From Poseidonocella sp. HB161398 (lineage in GTDB: Bacteria > Pseudomonadota > Alphaproteobacteria > Rhodobacterales > Rhodobacteraceae), in assembly GCF_005870025.1 (NCBI RefSeq), contig NZ_VATA01000014.1, positions 83,463-147,462 on the forward strand: a stretch of 64,000 bases of DNA. The letters run 5' to 3'. The first letter of the stretch is position 1, and each line of letters starts with the position of its first letter. Under the pieces are notes generated by a model. It searched no databases and was not told the origin of the DNA. It was given only the letters and a program-made list of their open reading frames with translations. Shown piece by piece: positions 28,832 through 37,515 of the stretch. A program made the translations under genes and the position numbers.

Positions 28832-29926
28832 ATGGCCCGCGTAACCCTTCGCAACATCTCCAAGTCCTACGGCCAGCTCGAGGTGATCCGCGACCTGTCG
28901 CTGGATATCGAGGATGGCAGCTTCACCGTCTTCGTCGGCCCCTCGGGCTGCGGGAAGTCGACGCTCCTTCGGATGATCGCCGGACTGGAGCCGATCACCG
29001 GCGGCGACCTGATGATCGGCGGCACGCGCGCCAACGATCTCGACCCGGTCGCCCGCGGCATCGCCATGGTGTTCCAGAACTACGCGCTCTACCCGCACAT
29101 GACGGTGGAGAAGAACATCGCCTTCTCGCTGAAGATGGCGGGCTATGGCCGGGCGGAGATCGCGCGGCGGGTGGCGGAGGCGGCCGAGGTGCTGCAGATC
29201 GGCCATCTGCTCGGCCGGCGTCCGGCGAACCTCTCGGGCGGGCAGCGCCAGCGGGTCGCCATCGGCCGCGCCATCGTGCGCGACCCGGCGGTCTTCCTCT
29301 TCGACGAGCCCTTGTCCAATCTGGATGCCGAGCTGCGGGTCAGCATGCGCAGCGAGATCGCGCAGCTGCACCAGCGGCTGACCAACACGATGATCTACGT
29401 CACCCATGACCAGACCGAGGCGATGACCATGGCCGACCGGATCGTGGTGCTGCGCGAGGGACGGATCGAGCAGACCGGCACGCCGCAGGAGCTCTACGAG
29501 GATCCCGCCAACGCCTTCGTCGCGGGCTTCATCGGCAGCCCGCGGATGAACTTCCTGCCCGCGCGCGCCTCGGGCAGCGCGCTTGAACTGCCGGGCGGCG
29601 CGCGGCTCGGCTGCGCGGGCGACGGCCTGCCGCGCGAGCTCAGCCTCGGCATCCGTCCCGAGGCGGCGCGGCCCGGCCGCGAGGGCGGCGGGCTCCGCCT
29701 CGAGATGGAGGTCGCGCTGGTCGAATATCTCGGCGGCACGCGCTACCTGCACGGCCATCTCGCCGACGGCACCGCCATGCTGATCGAGGCGCGCAGCGCC
29801 GCGGGCATCCGCCCCGGCGACCGCCTGCCCTTCACCTGCCCGCTGGAGGCGCTGCGCGCCTTCGCCCCCGACGGCGCGCGGCTGCGCAGCCTCTCCCTCC
29901 TTCCCGCAGAACCGGAGACCGCATGA
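28832..29926 (+). CDS. Sugar ABC transporter ATPase (UgpC/MsmK type)
   Basis: This 364-residue ATPase shows GPSGCGKST, LSGGQRQRVAIGRAIV, VFLFDEPLSNLDAELR, THDQTEAMTMAD and a C-terminal TOBE-like domain. The ATG at 28832 follows gggagga. It completes the transporter with the preceding three genes. Its stop overlaps the GH95 start by ATGA, tying import to intracellular hydrolysis. Confidence 0.93.
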   Translation: MARVTLRNISKSYGQLEVIRDLSLDIEDGSFTVFVGPSGCGKSTLLRMIAGLEPITGGDLMIGGTRANDLDPVARGIAMVFQNYALYPHMTVEKNIAFSLKMAGYGRAEIARRVAEAAEVLQIGHLLGRRPANLSGGQRQRVAIGRAIVRDPAVFLFDEPLSNLDAELRVSMRSEIAQLHQRLTNTMIYVTHDQTEAMTMADRIVVLREGRIEQTGTPQELYEDPANAFVAGFIGSPRMNFLPARASGSALELPGGARLGCAGDGLPRELSLGIRPEAARPGREGGGLRLEMEVALVEYLGGTRYLHGHLADGTAMLIEARSAAGIRPGDRLPFTCPLEALRAFAPDGARLRSLSLLPAEPETA

Positions 29927-32169
29927 TGTCCCTGAAACTCTGGTACGACCGCGACGGCTTCGACTGGACCGACGCGCTGCCCCTGGGCAATGGCCGGCTC
30001 GGCGCAATGGTCTTCGGCGGCCCGCGCAAGGAGCAGATCCAGCTCAACGAGGATACCCACTGGACCGGCCGCCCCTACAGCGCCGCCAATCGCGGCGCGG
30101 CGGCGCATCTGCCCGAGCTGCGCCGGATGCTCTTCGAGGGCCGCTGGGCCGAGGCCGAGCGCTTTGCCGATGCGCATATGATGGCGCGGCCGCGCTTCCA
30201 GTGCAGCTACCAGCCCTCGGGCTCGGTCTATATCGAGGGCCGCCACCAGCCCGATCCCGGCAGCTACCGCCGCGAGCTCGACCTGGAGACGGCGATCGCC
30301 ACGGTGGACTATGTCCATCACGGCATCCGCTACCGCCGCGAGGCGCTGTCCTCGCCGGTCGACAACGTGATTGCGGTGCGGATGTGGACCGAGGGCGGCG
30401 AGGGCTTCGACAGCGACATCTTCTATGCCGCCGAGCTGCCCGGCCTGCCCGGAATCGACGGCGCCGCCGGCGAGATACTCTGGCAGGGGCGCAACCGCGG
30501 CGAATACGGCGTGCCGGGCGGGCTGTCCCTGGCGGCGCGGATCAAGGTCGAGGCCGAGGGCGGCCGGGTCGAGGCGCATGATTTCGGCCTGCGCCTCAGC
30601 GACGTGCGCGCCTTCACGCTCTGGATCGACTACGGCACCAGCTTCCGGCGCCATGACGATACCGGCGGCGACCCGCTGGCGGAAACGCGCGACCGGATCG
30701 GCCGCGCCGCGGCGAAGGGCTGGGACCGGGTTCGGGCCGACCATGTCGACGGGCACCGCCGCCTCTTCGGCCGGCTTTCGGCCGAGTTCGGCGCGGCGCG
30801 CGACGACCTGCCGACCGACCAGCGCATCGCCCGGCCCGACAAGACCGACGATCCGGGGCTGGCGGCGCTCTATCTGCAATTCGGCCGCTACCTGATGGTC
30901 AGCGCCTCGCGGCCGGGCAGCCAGCCGGCCAACCTGCAGGGGATCTGGAACAAGGAGATCCAGCCGCCCTGGGGCTCGAAATACACGATCAACATCAATA
31001 CCGAGATGAACTACTGGCTGGCCGACCCGGCCAACCTTGCCGAATGCGCCGAGCCGCTGATCCGCATGGTCGAGGACCTGGCCGAGACCGGACAGGAAAT
31101 GGCGCGCGAGCATTACGGCGCGGCGGGCTGGGTGGCGCATCACAATACCGATCTCTGGCGCGCCTGCGGGCCGATCGACGGCGCCGATCCGGGGCTCTGG
31201 CCGATGGGCGGCATCTGGCTGACGAACCAGCTCTGGGACCACTGCCTCTACCAGGGCTGCCCGGAGGCGCTGGTGGCGCGGCTGCGCCCGGTGATCGAGG
31301 GGGCGGTGCGCTTCGCCCTCGACTTCCTCGCCGAGCATCCGCAGAGCGGCCTTCTGGTGACGGTGCCGACGAATTCGCCCGAGAACATCCATCCCGGCGG
31401 CGGCAACCTCTCGGCGGGCTGCGCGATGGACGACCAGCTGCTGCGCGACCTCTTCGACGCGCTCGAGGGCGCGGGCGGCGATGCGGCGCTCTGCGCGCGG
31501 GCGCGGACGGCGCGGGCGCGGCTGGCGCCCGACCGGATCGGCGCGCAGGGCCAGCTGCAGGAATGGCACGAGGACTGGGATGCCGGGGTGCGCGAACCCG
31601 ACCACCGCCATGTCTCGCATCTCTATGCCTGCTATCCCTCGCTGCAGATCTCGCCGCGCGAGACGCCGGAGCTGGCGCAGGCGGTGGCCACCTCGCTGGC
31701 AATGCGCGGCGATGACGCGACCGGCTGGGGGATCGGCTGGCGCATCTGCCTCTGGGCGCGGCTGGCCGAGGGCGAGCGCGCCTGGGAAGTGCTGAACAAG
31801 CAGCTCCTGCCCGACCGCACCTACCGCAACCTCTTCGACGCGCATCCGCCCTTCCAGATCGACGGCAATTTCGGCGGCGCGGCGGGCATCCTGGAGATGC
31901 TGGTCTCTTCCCGGCCGGGCTGCGCGGTGCTGCTGCCGGCTCTGCCGCGGGCCATGGCCGCGCGGGGCAGCGTGAGCGGCCTGCGGCTGCGCGGCGGCAT
32001 CGAGATGGACCTGTCCTGGGCGGAGGGGCGGGTCCTGCGCGCAGCCTTCCGCGCCGGGCGGGACTGCGCGCTCGACGTCATCATCGACGGCGCCACCCGG
32101 CACCTGCAGCTCCCGGCAGGCACCGAGGTGGCGGTCGAGGGCGCCGGCCAGGGGCTGGTGACGGCCTGA
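29923..32169 (+). CDS. GH95 glycosidase (alpha-L-fucosidase or alpha-L-galactosidase), cytoplasmic
   Basis: This 748-residue inverting glycosidase probably releases L-fucose (or L-galactose) from imported oligosaccharides. Family marks are WTDALPLGNGRLGAMVFGG and LNEDTHWTG near the start, ININTEMNYW (Asn357, Asn359), TNSPENIHP (Glu487, the expected general acid), HRHVSHLYACYPS, and IDGNFGGAAG (Asp647). Catalytic roles are inferred by analogy with the Bifidobacterium 1,2-alpha-L-fucosidase. There is no signal peptide, unlike many GH95 enzymes, so it should act inside the cell. It is translationally coupled to the transporter ATPase. Fucose versus galactose preference cannot be told from sequence by eye. 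Confidence 0.9.
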   Translation: MMSLKLWYDRDGFDWTDALPLGNGRLGAMVFGGPRKEQIQLNEDTHWTGRPYSAANRGAAAHLPELRRMLFEGRWAEAERFADAHMMARPRFQCSYQPSGSVYIEGRHQPDPGSYRRELDLETAIATVDYVHHGIRYRREALSSPVDNVIAVRMWTEGGEGFDSDIFYAAELPGLPGIDGAAGEILWQGRNRGEYGVPGGLSLAARIKVEAEGGRVEAHDFGLRLSDVRAFTLWIDYGTSFRRHDDTGGDPLAETRDRIGRAAAKGWDRVRADHVDGHRRLFGRLSAEFGAARDDLPTDQRIARPDKTDDPGLAALYLQFGRYLMVSASRPGSQPANLQGIWNKEIQPPWGSKYTININTEMNYWLADPANLAECAEPLIRMVEDLAETGQEMAREHYGAAGWVAHHNTDLWRACGPIDGADPGLWPMGGIWLTNQLWDHCLYQGCPEALVARLRPVIEGAVRFALDFLAEHPQSGLLVTVPTNSPENIHPGGGNLSAGCAMDDQLLRDLFDALEGAGGDAALCARARTARARLAPDRIGAQGQLQEWHEDWDAGVREPDHRHVSHLYACYPSLQISPRETPELAQAVATSLAMRGDDATGWGIGWRICLWARLAEGERAWEVLNKQLLPDRTYRNLFDAHPPFQIDGNFGGAAGILEMLVSSRPGCAVLLPALPRAMAARGSVSGLRLRGGIEMDLSWAEGRVLRAAFRAGRDCALDVIIDGATRHLQLPAGTEVAVEGAGQGLVTA

Positions 32170-32237
32170 CGGCGCCTCCCGGGCGCGGCCGCTCCCGTTT
32201 CATGGCCGCGTCCGGACCCTGCTCTGGACCTTTCGCT

Positions 32238-32256
32238 GTTCGTAACGATAAAGTAC
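32238..32256 (+). promoter_or_regulatory. Candidate 19-bp operator upstream of the GntR regulator
   Basis: The site gttcgtaacgataaagtac lies about 30 bp upstream of the regulator start, in a short AT-rich island. It shares its frame with the sites at 37427, 37477 and 38546, suggesting autoregulation. Confidence 0.5.
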
Positions 32257-32287
32257 AGAAACACCGCCGAGAGATAGCAGACCCAAG

Positions 32288-33190
32288 ATGGCACGATCCG
32301 ACATCCGCTTCCGCGAGACCTTCAACCAGCTGCTCGAGATCTGCGAGTTGGTCGGGACCGGCGGCGATCTGCCCTCGGAAGTGTCGCTGGCCGAGACCAC
32401 CGGGGCGAGCCGGACGGTCGTGCGCTCGGCGCTGCAGCGGATGAGCGAGGCCGGCATCATCGCCTGGGACGGGCGGCGCAAGTCGGTGCTGCGCCCGCCC
32501 GCGGAGGCGGACTGGTTCGAGATCGAGCGGCCGCGGCTCGACACGGCCGAGCTGGAGCAGCGCTTCTTCGACTGGGTGCTGCGCTTCGACGTGACCGCGG
32601 GCACGACGCTCAACGTGGCAATGCTGGCGCGGCTCTTCGACGTGCCCAACCACGTGATCCACGAATTCCTCGCCGGGCTCAGCCGCCTCGCCCTGGTGGA
32701 GCGGCGCCGCCAGGGCGGCTGGCTGCTTCTGGGCTTCACCGCCGAATTCGCGCTGGAGCTGACCGAGTACCGCACGGCGCTGGAGACCTACGCGCTGCGC
32801 CGCTTCACCGAGCTGGAACCGGGCCATCCGGCCTGGGCGCGGCTGAAGGAGATCCGCGCCCAGCATCTGGACCTGGCCGCGCGGATCGAGACGGATTTCC
32901 AGGATTTCTCCAAGCTCGACGAGCGCTTCCACGCGCTGATCAACTCGGCGGTCAAGAACCGCTTCGCCGCCGAGAGCCAGAAGGTCATCTCGCTAATCTT
33001 CCACTACCACTACATGTGGGACAAAACCGATGCGCGGTCGCGCAATGCCGATGCGATCCGCGAGCACCTGGAGGTGATCGACGCGCTGGAGGCGCGCGAC
33101 ATGCGCCGCGCGGAGGCTGCGCTGCTCGACCATCTGGCGACCTCGCGCAAGACGCTCTTGTCCTCGCTGCGCAGCCACCAGCTGGCCTGA
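32288..33190 (+). CDS. GntR/FCD-type regulator with an extra winged helix
   Basis: This 300-residue protein has a GntR-like winged helix (GDLPSEVSLAETTGASRTVVRSALQRMSEAGIIAWDGRRKSVLR, about residues 28-72) and a second helix-turn-helix-like segment (LNVAMLARLFDVPNHVIHEFLAGLSRLALVERRRQGGWLL, about 108-148). An FCD ligand domain follows (LDERFHALINSAV, REHLEVIDALEARD with metal-type His residues). Usual FCD regulators have about 230 residues and a single DNA-binding domain. It lies between the transporter/GH95 operon and the oppositely oriented degradation operon, and is the natural candidate to bind the shared 19-bp sites. Confidence 0.85.
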   Translation: MARSDIRFRETFNQLLEICELVGTGGDLPSEVSLAETTGASRTVVRSALQRMSEAGIIAWDGRRKSVLRPPAEADWFEIERPRLDTAELEQRFFDWVLRFDVTAGTTLNVAMLARLFDVPNHVIHEFLAGLSRLALVERRRQGGWLLLGFTAEFALELTEYRTALETYALRRFTELEPGHPAWARLKEIRAQHLDLAARIETDFQDFSKLDERFHALINSAVKNRFAAESQKVISLIFHYHYMWDKTDARSRNADAIREHLEVIDALEARDMRRAEAALLDHLATSRKTLLSSLRSHQLA

Positions 33191-33204
33191 GCCGCCCCGG
33201 GGCG

Positions 33205-34047
33205 TCAGTCGGCGACGACCTCCTGGCGCTGCGAGCCGAGCCCGTCGATGCCCAGCTCGACCACATCGCCTGCCTTCAGGAAGCGCTGCGGCGACATCCC
33301 CATGCCGACGCCCGGAGGCGTGCCGGTGGAGATCACGTCGCCGGGATGCAGCGTCATGAACTGGCTGAGATAGTGCACCAGGAAGCGCACGCCGTAGACC
33401 ATGGTCGCGCTGGAGCCGTCCTGCATCTTCTCGCCATTGACGGTCAGCCACATCGCCAGCGCCTGCGGGTCGGGGATCTCGTCAGCGGTCACCATCCAGG
33501 GACCGAGCTGGCCGAAGTTGTCGCAGCTCTTGCCCTTGGTCCACTGGCCCGCGCGCTCGGCCTGGAAGCTGCGCTCGGAGACGTCATTGGCCACCGCGTA
33601 GCCCGCGACATGGGCCATCGCCTCCGCCTCGGAGACGTATTTGGCGGGCTTGCCGATGATCACGGCCAGCTCGACCTCCCAGTCGGTCTTCTGCGAACCG
33701 CGGGGGATCACGATCGGATCGGCCGGGCCGCAGATCGCGCTGGTCGCCTTCATGAAGATCACCGGCTCGGGCGGCACGGCCATGCCGCTTTCGGCCGCGT
33801 GATCGGCATAGTTCAGCCCGATGCAGATGAACTTCCCCGTTCCGGCGACCGGCGGGCCGAGGCGCGGCGCGCCCGCGACCTTGGGCAGCGCATCGGCATC
33901 GGCGGCGGCGATCCGCGCCAGCCCCTCGGGATGGAGCACCTCTCCGGCCAGATCCGGGACCAGGGCGGACAGATCGCGGATGGTGCCGTCCGCATGCATC
34001 AGCCCGGGCTTCTCGGCTCCCGGCGCACCGTAGCGCAGCAATTTCAT
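33205..34047 (-). CDS. FAH-family hydrolase, probable 2,4-diketo-3-deoxy-L-fuconate hydrolase
   Basis: This 280-residue fumarylacetoacetase-fold enzyme should split a 2,4-diketo acid into pyruvate and L-lactate, the last step of non-phosphorylating L-fucose breakdown. Motifs include FICIGLNYADHAAESG, PVIFMKATSAICGP, DWEVELAVIIGK (metal-binding acids), VAGYAVANDVSERSFQ and PGDVISTGTPPGVGMG. It ends a minus-strand operon after the SDR dehydrogenase that would make its substrate. The exact substrate is inferred from the neighbouring genes, since FAH enzymes are diverse. Confidence 0.83.
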   Translation of the reverse strand: MKLLRYGAPGAEKPGLMHADGTIRDLSALVPDLAGEVLHPEGLARIAAADADALPKVAGAPRLGPPVAGTGKFICIGLNYADHAAESGMAVPPEPVIFMKATSAICGPADPIVIPRGSQKTDWEVELAVIIGKPAKYVSEAEAMAHVAGYAVANDVSERSFQAERAGQWTKGKSCDNFGQLGPWMVTADEIPDPQALAMWLTVNGEKMQDGSSATMVYGVRFLVHYLSQFMTLHPGDVISTGTPPGVGMGMSPQRFLKAGDVVELGIDGLGSQRQEVVAD

Positions 34048-34076
34048 GTCGTGCCTTCTTCTGTTCCTGGTTGGTC

Positions 34077-34799
34077 TCAGAGGGACCAGCCGCCATCTAT
34101 GCAGACGGACTGGCCGGTCGCATAGCGGGCCGCCGCCAGATAGACGGCAAGATCGGCGATTTCGCCGGGCTCGGCGATGCGGCCCATCGGCTGGCGGGCG
34201 ACGAATTCCGCCCGCGCCGCGTCGTAGTCGCCGGTCGCGGAGAGCCGCTCGTCGAGCGAGGGCGACTGCACCGTGCCCGGGCAGATCGCGTTGCAGCGGA
34301 TGTTCTGCCCGACATAGTCCGCCGCCACCGACTTGGTCAGCCCCAGCACCGCCGCCTTGGTCAGCGAATAGGCGAAGCGGTTCGGCACGCCCTTCACCGA
34401 GGAGGCGACCGAGGACATGTTGAGGATGCAGCCGCCGCCCTGCGCCAGCATCCGCGGCAGGGTCGCGCGGATCATCCGCGCCATCGCCTTGACGTTGAGG
34501 TCGAAGGCGAAGTCCAGATCCGCCTCGCTCGCCTCCAGCACGGTGCCCGAATGGACGACGCCCGCGCAGTTGAAGAGGACATCGACCCTCCCCGCCTTCG
34601 CGCAGAACGCCTCCACCGCGGCACTGTCGAGCACGTCGAGCCGCGCGGTCTCGCAGCCCTCGAGCCCGGCGAGCGCCTCCTCGCGGATATCCGTCGCAAT
34701 CACCCGCGCCCCCGCCCTGGCAAAGGCCTGCGCCGTCGCCCGGCCGATCCCCTGCCCGGCGGCGGTGACCAGCACCGCCTGCCGCGTCAAATCCGTCAT
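34077..34799 (-). CDS. SDR dehydrogenase, probable 2-keto-3-deoxy-L-fuconate dehydrogenase
   Basis: This 240-residue classical short-chain dehydrogenase has TAAGQGIGRA (nucleotide-binding loop, residues 13-21), Asp37 after beta-2 (favouring NAD), NCAG (77-80), Ser130, and the catalytic Tyr144-Lys148 in YSLTK. The C-terminal CPGTVQSPSL and PMGRIAEPGEIA match the BDH2/keto-deoxy-fuconate dehydrogenase branch. It would oxidise 2-keto-3-deoxy-L-fuconate to the 2,4-diketo acid used by the downstream FAH hydrolase. An alternative role is L-fucose dehydrogenase, but an AKR for that step is present nearby. Confidence 0.83.
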   Translation of the reverse strand: MTDLTRQAVLVTAAGQGIGRATAQAFARAGARVIATDIREEALAGLEGCETARLDVLDSAAVEAFCAKAGRVDVLFNCAGVVHSGTVLEASEADLDFAFDLNVKAMARMIRATLPRMLAQGGGCILNMSSVASSVKGVPNRFAYSLTKAAVLGLTKSVAADYVGQNIRCNAICPGTVQSPSLDERLSATGDYDAARAEFVARQPMGRIAEPGEIADLAVYLAAARYATGQSVCIDGGWSL

Positions 34800-34827
34800 C
34801 GGCTCTCCTCCCTTGGCCGTTGCCGTC

Positions 34828-36354
34828 TCACATCACGGCGCCGAGCTGCCAGGGCACGAATTCCACCGCCCCGAAGCCCTGCGCCTCGCTCTTGCTGGGC
34901 CGGCCCGAGGCCAGCGCCAGCAGCGCCTCGAATATCTCCCGCCCCTTCTCCTCGATCGGCACGCCCTCGAGGATCGCGCCGCAGTCGATGTCCATGTCGG
35001 GCTCCATCCGCCGCCACAGATCGGAGTTGGACGCGATCTTCAGGCAGGGCACCGGCTGGTAGCCCGAGACCGAGCCGCGCCCGGTGGTGAAGGCGATCAG
35101 GTTCGCCCCCGAGGCGGTCTGGCCGGTCACCGAGCAGGGATCGTAGCCGGGGCTGTCCATGAAGGCGAAGCCCGGCCGCGTCACCGGCTCGGCGAAGCGG
35201 TAGACCCCCGAGAGCGGCGCGCGCCCGGCCTTGGCCACGGCACCGAGCGACTTCTCCAGGATCGTGGTCAGCCCGCCGCGCTTGTTCCCGGGCGAGGGGT
35301 TGTTGTCCATCTCGCCGAAATTCCGTGCGGTATACGCTTCCCACCAGTCGATCAGCTCGACAAGCCGCTGCCCTGTCGCGGGGTCGGCAGCGCGTCGCGT
35401 CAGCAGATGCTCGGCGCCGTAGATCTCGGAGGTCTCCGACAGGATCGAGATGCCGCCCTGCGCCACCAGCAGATCCGAGGCATGTCCGAGCGCGGGATTG
35501 GCGGTGATCCCGGAATACCCGTCCGAGCCGCCGCACTGCATCCCCAGGACCAGACCGGAGGCCGGCAGCGGCTCGCGCCGCGCCCGGTCCGCTTCGGCCG
35601 CCAGCTCGCGCAGGATCGCCAGGCCGCGCTCCACCGTGGCGCGGGTGCCGCCCTCGTGCTGGATCGTCATGTAGCGGAAGCGCGCCCGGTCGCCGAGCGC
35701 CTGCCGCCCGGCCAGATCGGGGATCTGCATCACCTCGCAGCCGAGCCCGATCATCAGGATGGCGCCGAAATTCGGGTTGCGGGCATAGCCCGCCAGCGTG
35801 CGGAAGAGCGTGTCGTAGCCCTCGCCCTTGCCGGACATGCCGCAGCCCGAGCCATGGGTCACCGGCACGATGCCGTCGATCCCGGGGAATGCCGCAAGCA
35901 GGTCCTCGCGCGCCGCCGCCTCGGCGATGAAGCGCGCCACCGAGCCCGCGCAATTGACCGAGGTCAGGATGCCCAGGTAGTTGCGCGTCCCCGATTGCCC
36001 CGAGGGGCGGCGGTAGCCGAGGAACTCCGCCCGGGCCGCCGCCGCGGGCAGCGGCACTGCCTCGCTGCCGAAGCCGTAATCCTGCCGGTGCGCGCCCATG
36101 CCGAGATTGTGGGAATGGACATGCGCGCCCGCGGGCACGGGCTGCGTCGCCACGCCGATGATCTGGCCGTACTTGCGCACCGGCGCGCCCGGCGCAATCT
36201 CCGCCGCCGCGATCTTGTGCCCGGCCGGGACCGGCTCGGCCGTGCGGAGCCCGCCGCCCAGCGGCACCCCCGCCGGGAGCGCATCGAGCGCCACGAGGAT
36301 ATTGTCGCTCTCGTGCAGGCGGAGCACCGCCCGGTTCTCGGTGATTGCCGTCAT
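34828..36354 (-). CDS. UxaA-family sugar-acid dehydratase, proposed L-fuconate dehydratase
   Basis: This 508-residue protein has the full altronate/galactarate dehydratase layout. An N-terminal SAF-like domain (LHESDNILVALDALPAG...HSHNLGMG) precedes a catalytic part with GYRRPSGQSGTRNYLGILTSVNCAGSVA, THGSGCGMSG and GLGCEVMQ. LGMQCGGSDGYSGITANPALG and GLTTILEKSLGAVAKAG follow. Conserved Cys/His residues in these motifs bind iron in characterised relatives. No uronate isomerase or altronate reductase is nearby. In this cluster the missing step is dehydration of L-fuconate (or L-galactonate), which this enzyme could supply; the fucose locus of Campylobacter jejuni also carries UxaA-like genes in place of the enolase-type dehydratase. 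Confidence 0.88.
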   Translation of the reverse strand: MTAITENRAVLRLHESDNILVALDALPAGVPLGGGLRTAEPVPAGHKIAAAEIAPGAPVRKYGQIIGVATQPVPAGAHVHSHNLGMGAHRQDYGFGSEAVPLPAAAARAEFLGYRRPSGQSGTRNYLGILTSVNCAGSVARFIAEAAAREDLLAAFPGIDGIVPVTHGSGCGMSGKGEGYDTLFRTLAGYARNPNFGAILMIGLGCEVMQIPDLAGRQALGDRARFRYMTIQHEGGTRATVERGLAILRELAAEADRARREPLPASGLVLGMQCGGSDGYSGITANPALGHASDLLVAQGGISILSETSEIYGAEHLLTRRAADPATGQRLVELIDWWEAYTARNFGEMDNNPSPGNKRGGLTTILEKSLGAVAKAGRAPLSGVYRFAEPVTRPGFAFMDSPGYDPCSVTGQTASGANLIAFTTGRGSVSGYQPVPCLKIASNSDLWRRMEPDMDIDCGAILEGVPIEEKGREIFEALLALASGRPSKSEAQGFGAVEFVPWQLGAVM

Positions 36355-36364
36355 GTGCCTGTCC

Positions 36365-37369
36365 TCAGGGGGTCACCAGGACCTTGATGATGTCGTCTCG
36401 TGCCGCCGCCAGGGCGGGCAGCCTTGCAGGCAGCTCGGACAGCCGCAGCCGCTCCGTGGCGATCCCCGCCACCGGCACCTCTCCGGCCCGCATCGCCGCC
36501 ATGACCCGCTCGAAATCGGGCTTCAGCGCGTTGCGGCTGCCGATGATCCGGGCCTCGCGCTTGTGGAATTCGGCATCCTCGACCCCGATCCGCCCCTTGA
36601 CCACGCTGACCAGCACCAGCGTGCCGCCATGGGCGAGATAGGAGATGCCCGCCTCGATCGAGGCGGCGCTGCCGGTGGCGTCGAAGACCGTGTCGAACCC
36701 CTCTGCCAGCGGCCCCGAGAGCATCTCCGGCCCCGGCTGGTGCAGCCGCTCGAAGCCGAAGACCCGCTGCGCCGCCGCGAGCCGCGCCGGGCTGAGATCA
36801 GCCAGATGGACCTCGGCCCCGGCGAGCCGGGCAAAGAGCGCGGAGCCGAGCCCGATCGGCCCCGCCCCGGCCACCAGCGCCAGATCGCCCGGCCCGACGC
36901 CCGAACGCGCCACCGCATGGGCGCCGATCGCCAGGAACTCGACCATCGCCGCGGCCCCGGCATCGAGCCCGGTGGCGGGGTAGAGATTGGCCGAGGGCAC
37001 CGCGATGCGCGCGCACATGCCGCCGTCGCGATGCACGCCCAGCACCTCGATCCGGCTGCAGCAATTCGGCCGCCCGCGGCGGCAGGCACGGCAGCTGCCG
37101 CAGGAGAGATAGGGATTGACCACGCAGAGCTCGCCGTCGCGCGGTCCGCCGCGGACATGGCAGGACAGCTCGTGGCCGATCACCCGCGGATAGTCGAGGA
37201 ACGGGTGCTTGCCCTCGAAGATATGGTAGTCGGTGCCGCAGATCCCGATCGCGGCGACGTCGCAGAGCTCCCAGCCCTCGGGCACCTCCGAGGGCATGGC
37301 GCGCTCCAGCGCGGCGAACCGGCCCGGCGCCTCGCAGACCCCGGCCAGCATCATCCCCCCGGCGCTCAT
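36365..37369 (-). CDS. Zinc-dependent sugar-acid/alcohol dehydrogenase (LgoD/RspB-like)
   Basis: This medium-chain dehydrogenase of about 334 residues has GICGTDYHIFEGKHPFLDYP and GHELS (catalytic zinc), four structural-zinc cysteines in CGSCRACRRGRPNC, and the Rossmann motif GAGPIGLGS. Relatives include L-galactonate 5-dehydrogenase and L-gulonate 5-dehydrogenase, so a role on a related sugar acid is likely. The start is uncertain: the ATG at 37369 is used here, but ATG codons at 37354 and 37351 also fit. The best ribosome-binding site (gggaggag) instead precedes a 14-codon frame whose stop overlaps the 37369 ATG. It is the first gene of the operon with UxaA, SDR and FAH. Confidence 0.83.
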   Translation of the reverse strand: MSAGGMMLAGVCEAPGRFAALERAMPSEVPEGWELCDVAAIGICGTDYHIFEGKHPFLDYPRVIGHELSCHVRGGPRDGELCVVNPYLSCGSCRACRRGRPNCCSRIEVLGVHRDGGMCARIAVPSANLYPATGLDAGAAAMVEFLAIGAHAVARSGVGPGDLALVAGAGPIGLGSALFARLAGAEVHLADLSPARLAAAQRVFGFERLHQPGPEMLSGPLAEGFDTVFDATGSAASIEAGISYLAHGGTLVLVSVVKGRIGVEDAEFHKREARIIGSRNALKPDFERVMAAMRAGEVPVAGIATERLRLSELPARLPALAAARDDIIKVLVTP

Positions 37370-37426
37370 CTCCGGCCCCCCGGTGCGGTCGTCTTCGCAG
37401 GCATGGCCAGCATCTCCTCCCGATCT

Positions 37427-37445
37427 GTACAAAATAATTACAAAC
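37427..37445 (-). promoter_or_regulatory. Candidate 19-bp operator, degradation operon copy 1
   Basis: On the minus strand it reads gtttgtaattattttgtac, close to the site at 32238. It lies about 60 bp upstream of the zinc dehydrogenase start. Confidence 0.45.
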
Positions 37446-37476
37446 AATAAGTCACGGGCCGGGTCCGGCGTCAACC

Positions 37477-37495
37477 GTTCTTTATCATAAAAGAC
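37477..37495 (+). promoter_or_regulatory. Candidate 19-bp operator, degradation operon copy 2
   Basis: The site gttctttatcataaaagac is an imperfect palindrome and lies 31 bp from copy 1, in the same gap between the zinc dehydrogenase and the AKR gene. Confidence 0.5.
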
Positions 37496-37515
37496 CGTTC
37501 GTCGCGGGTTCCATC

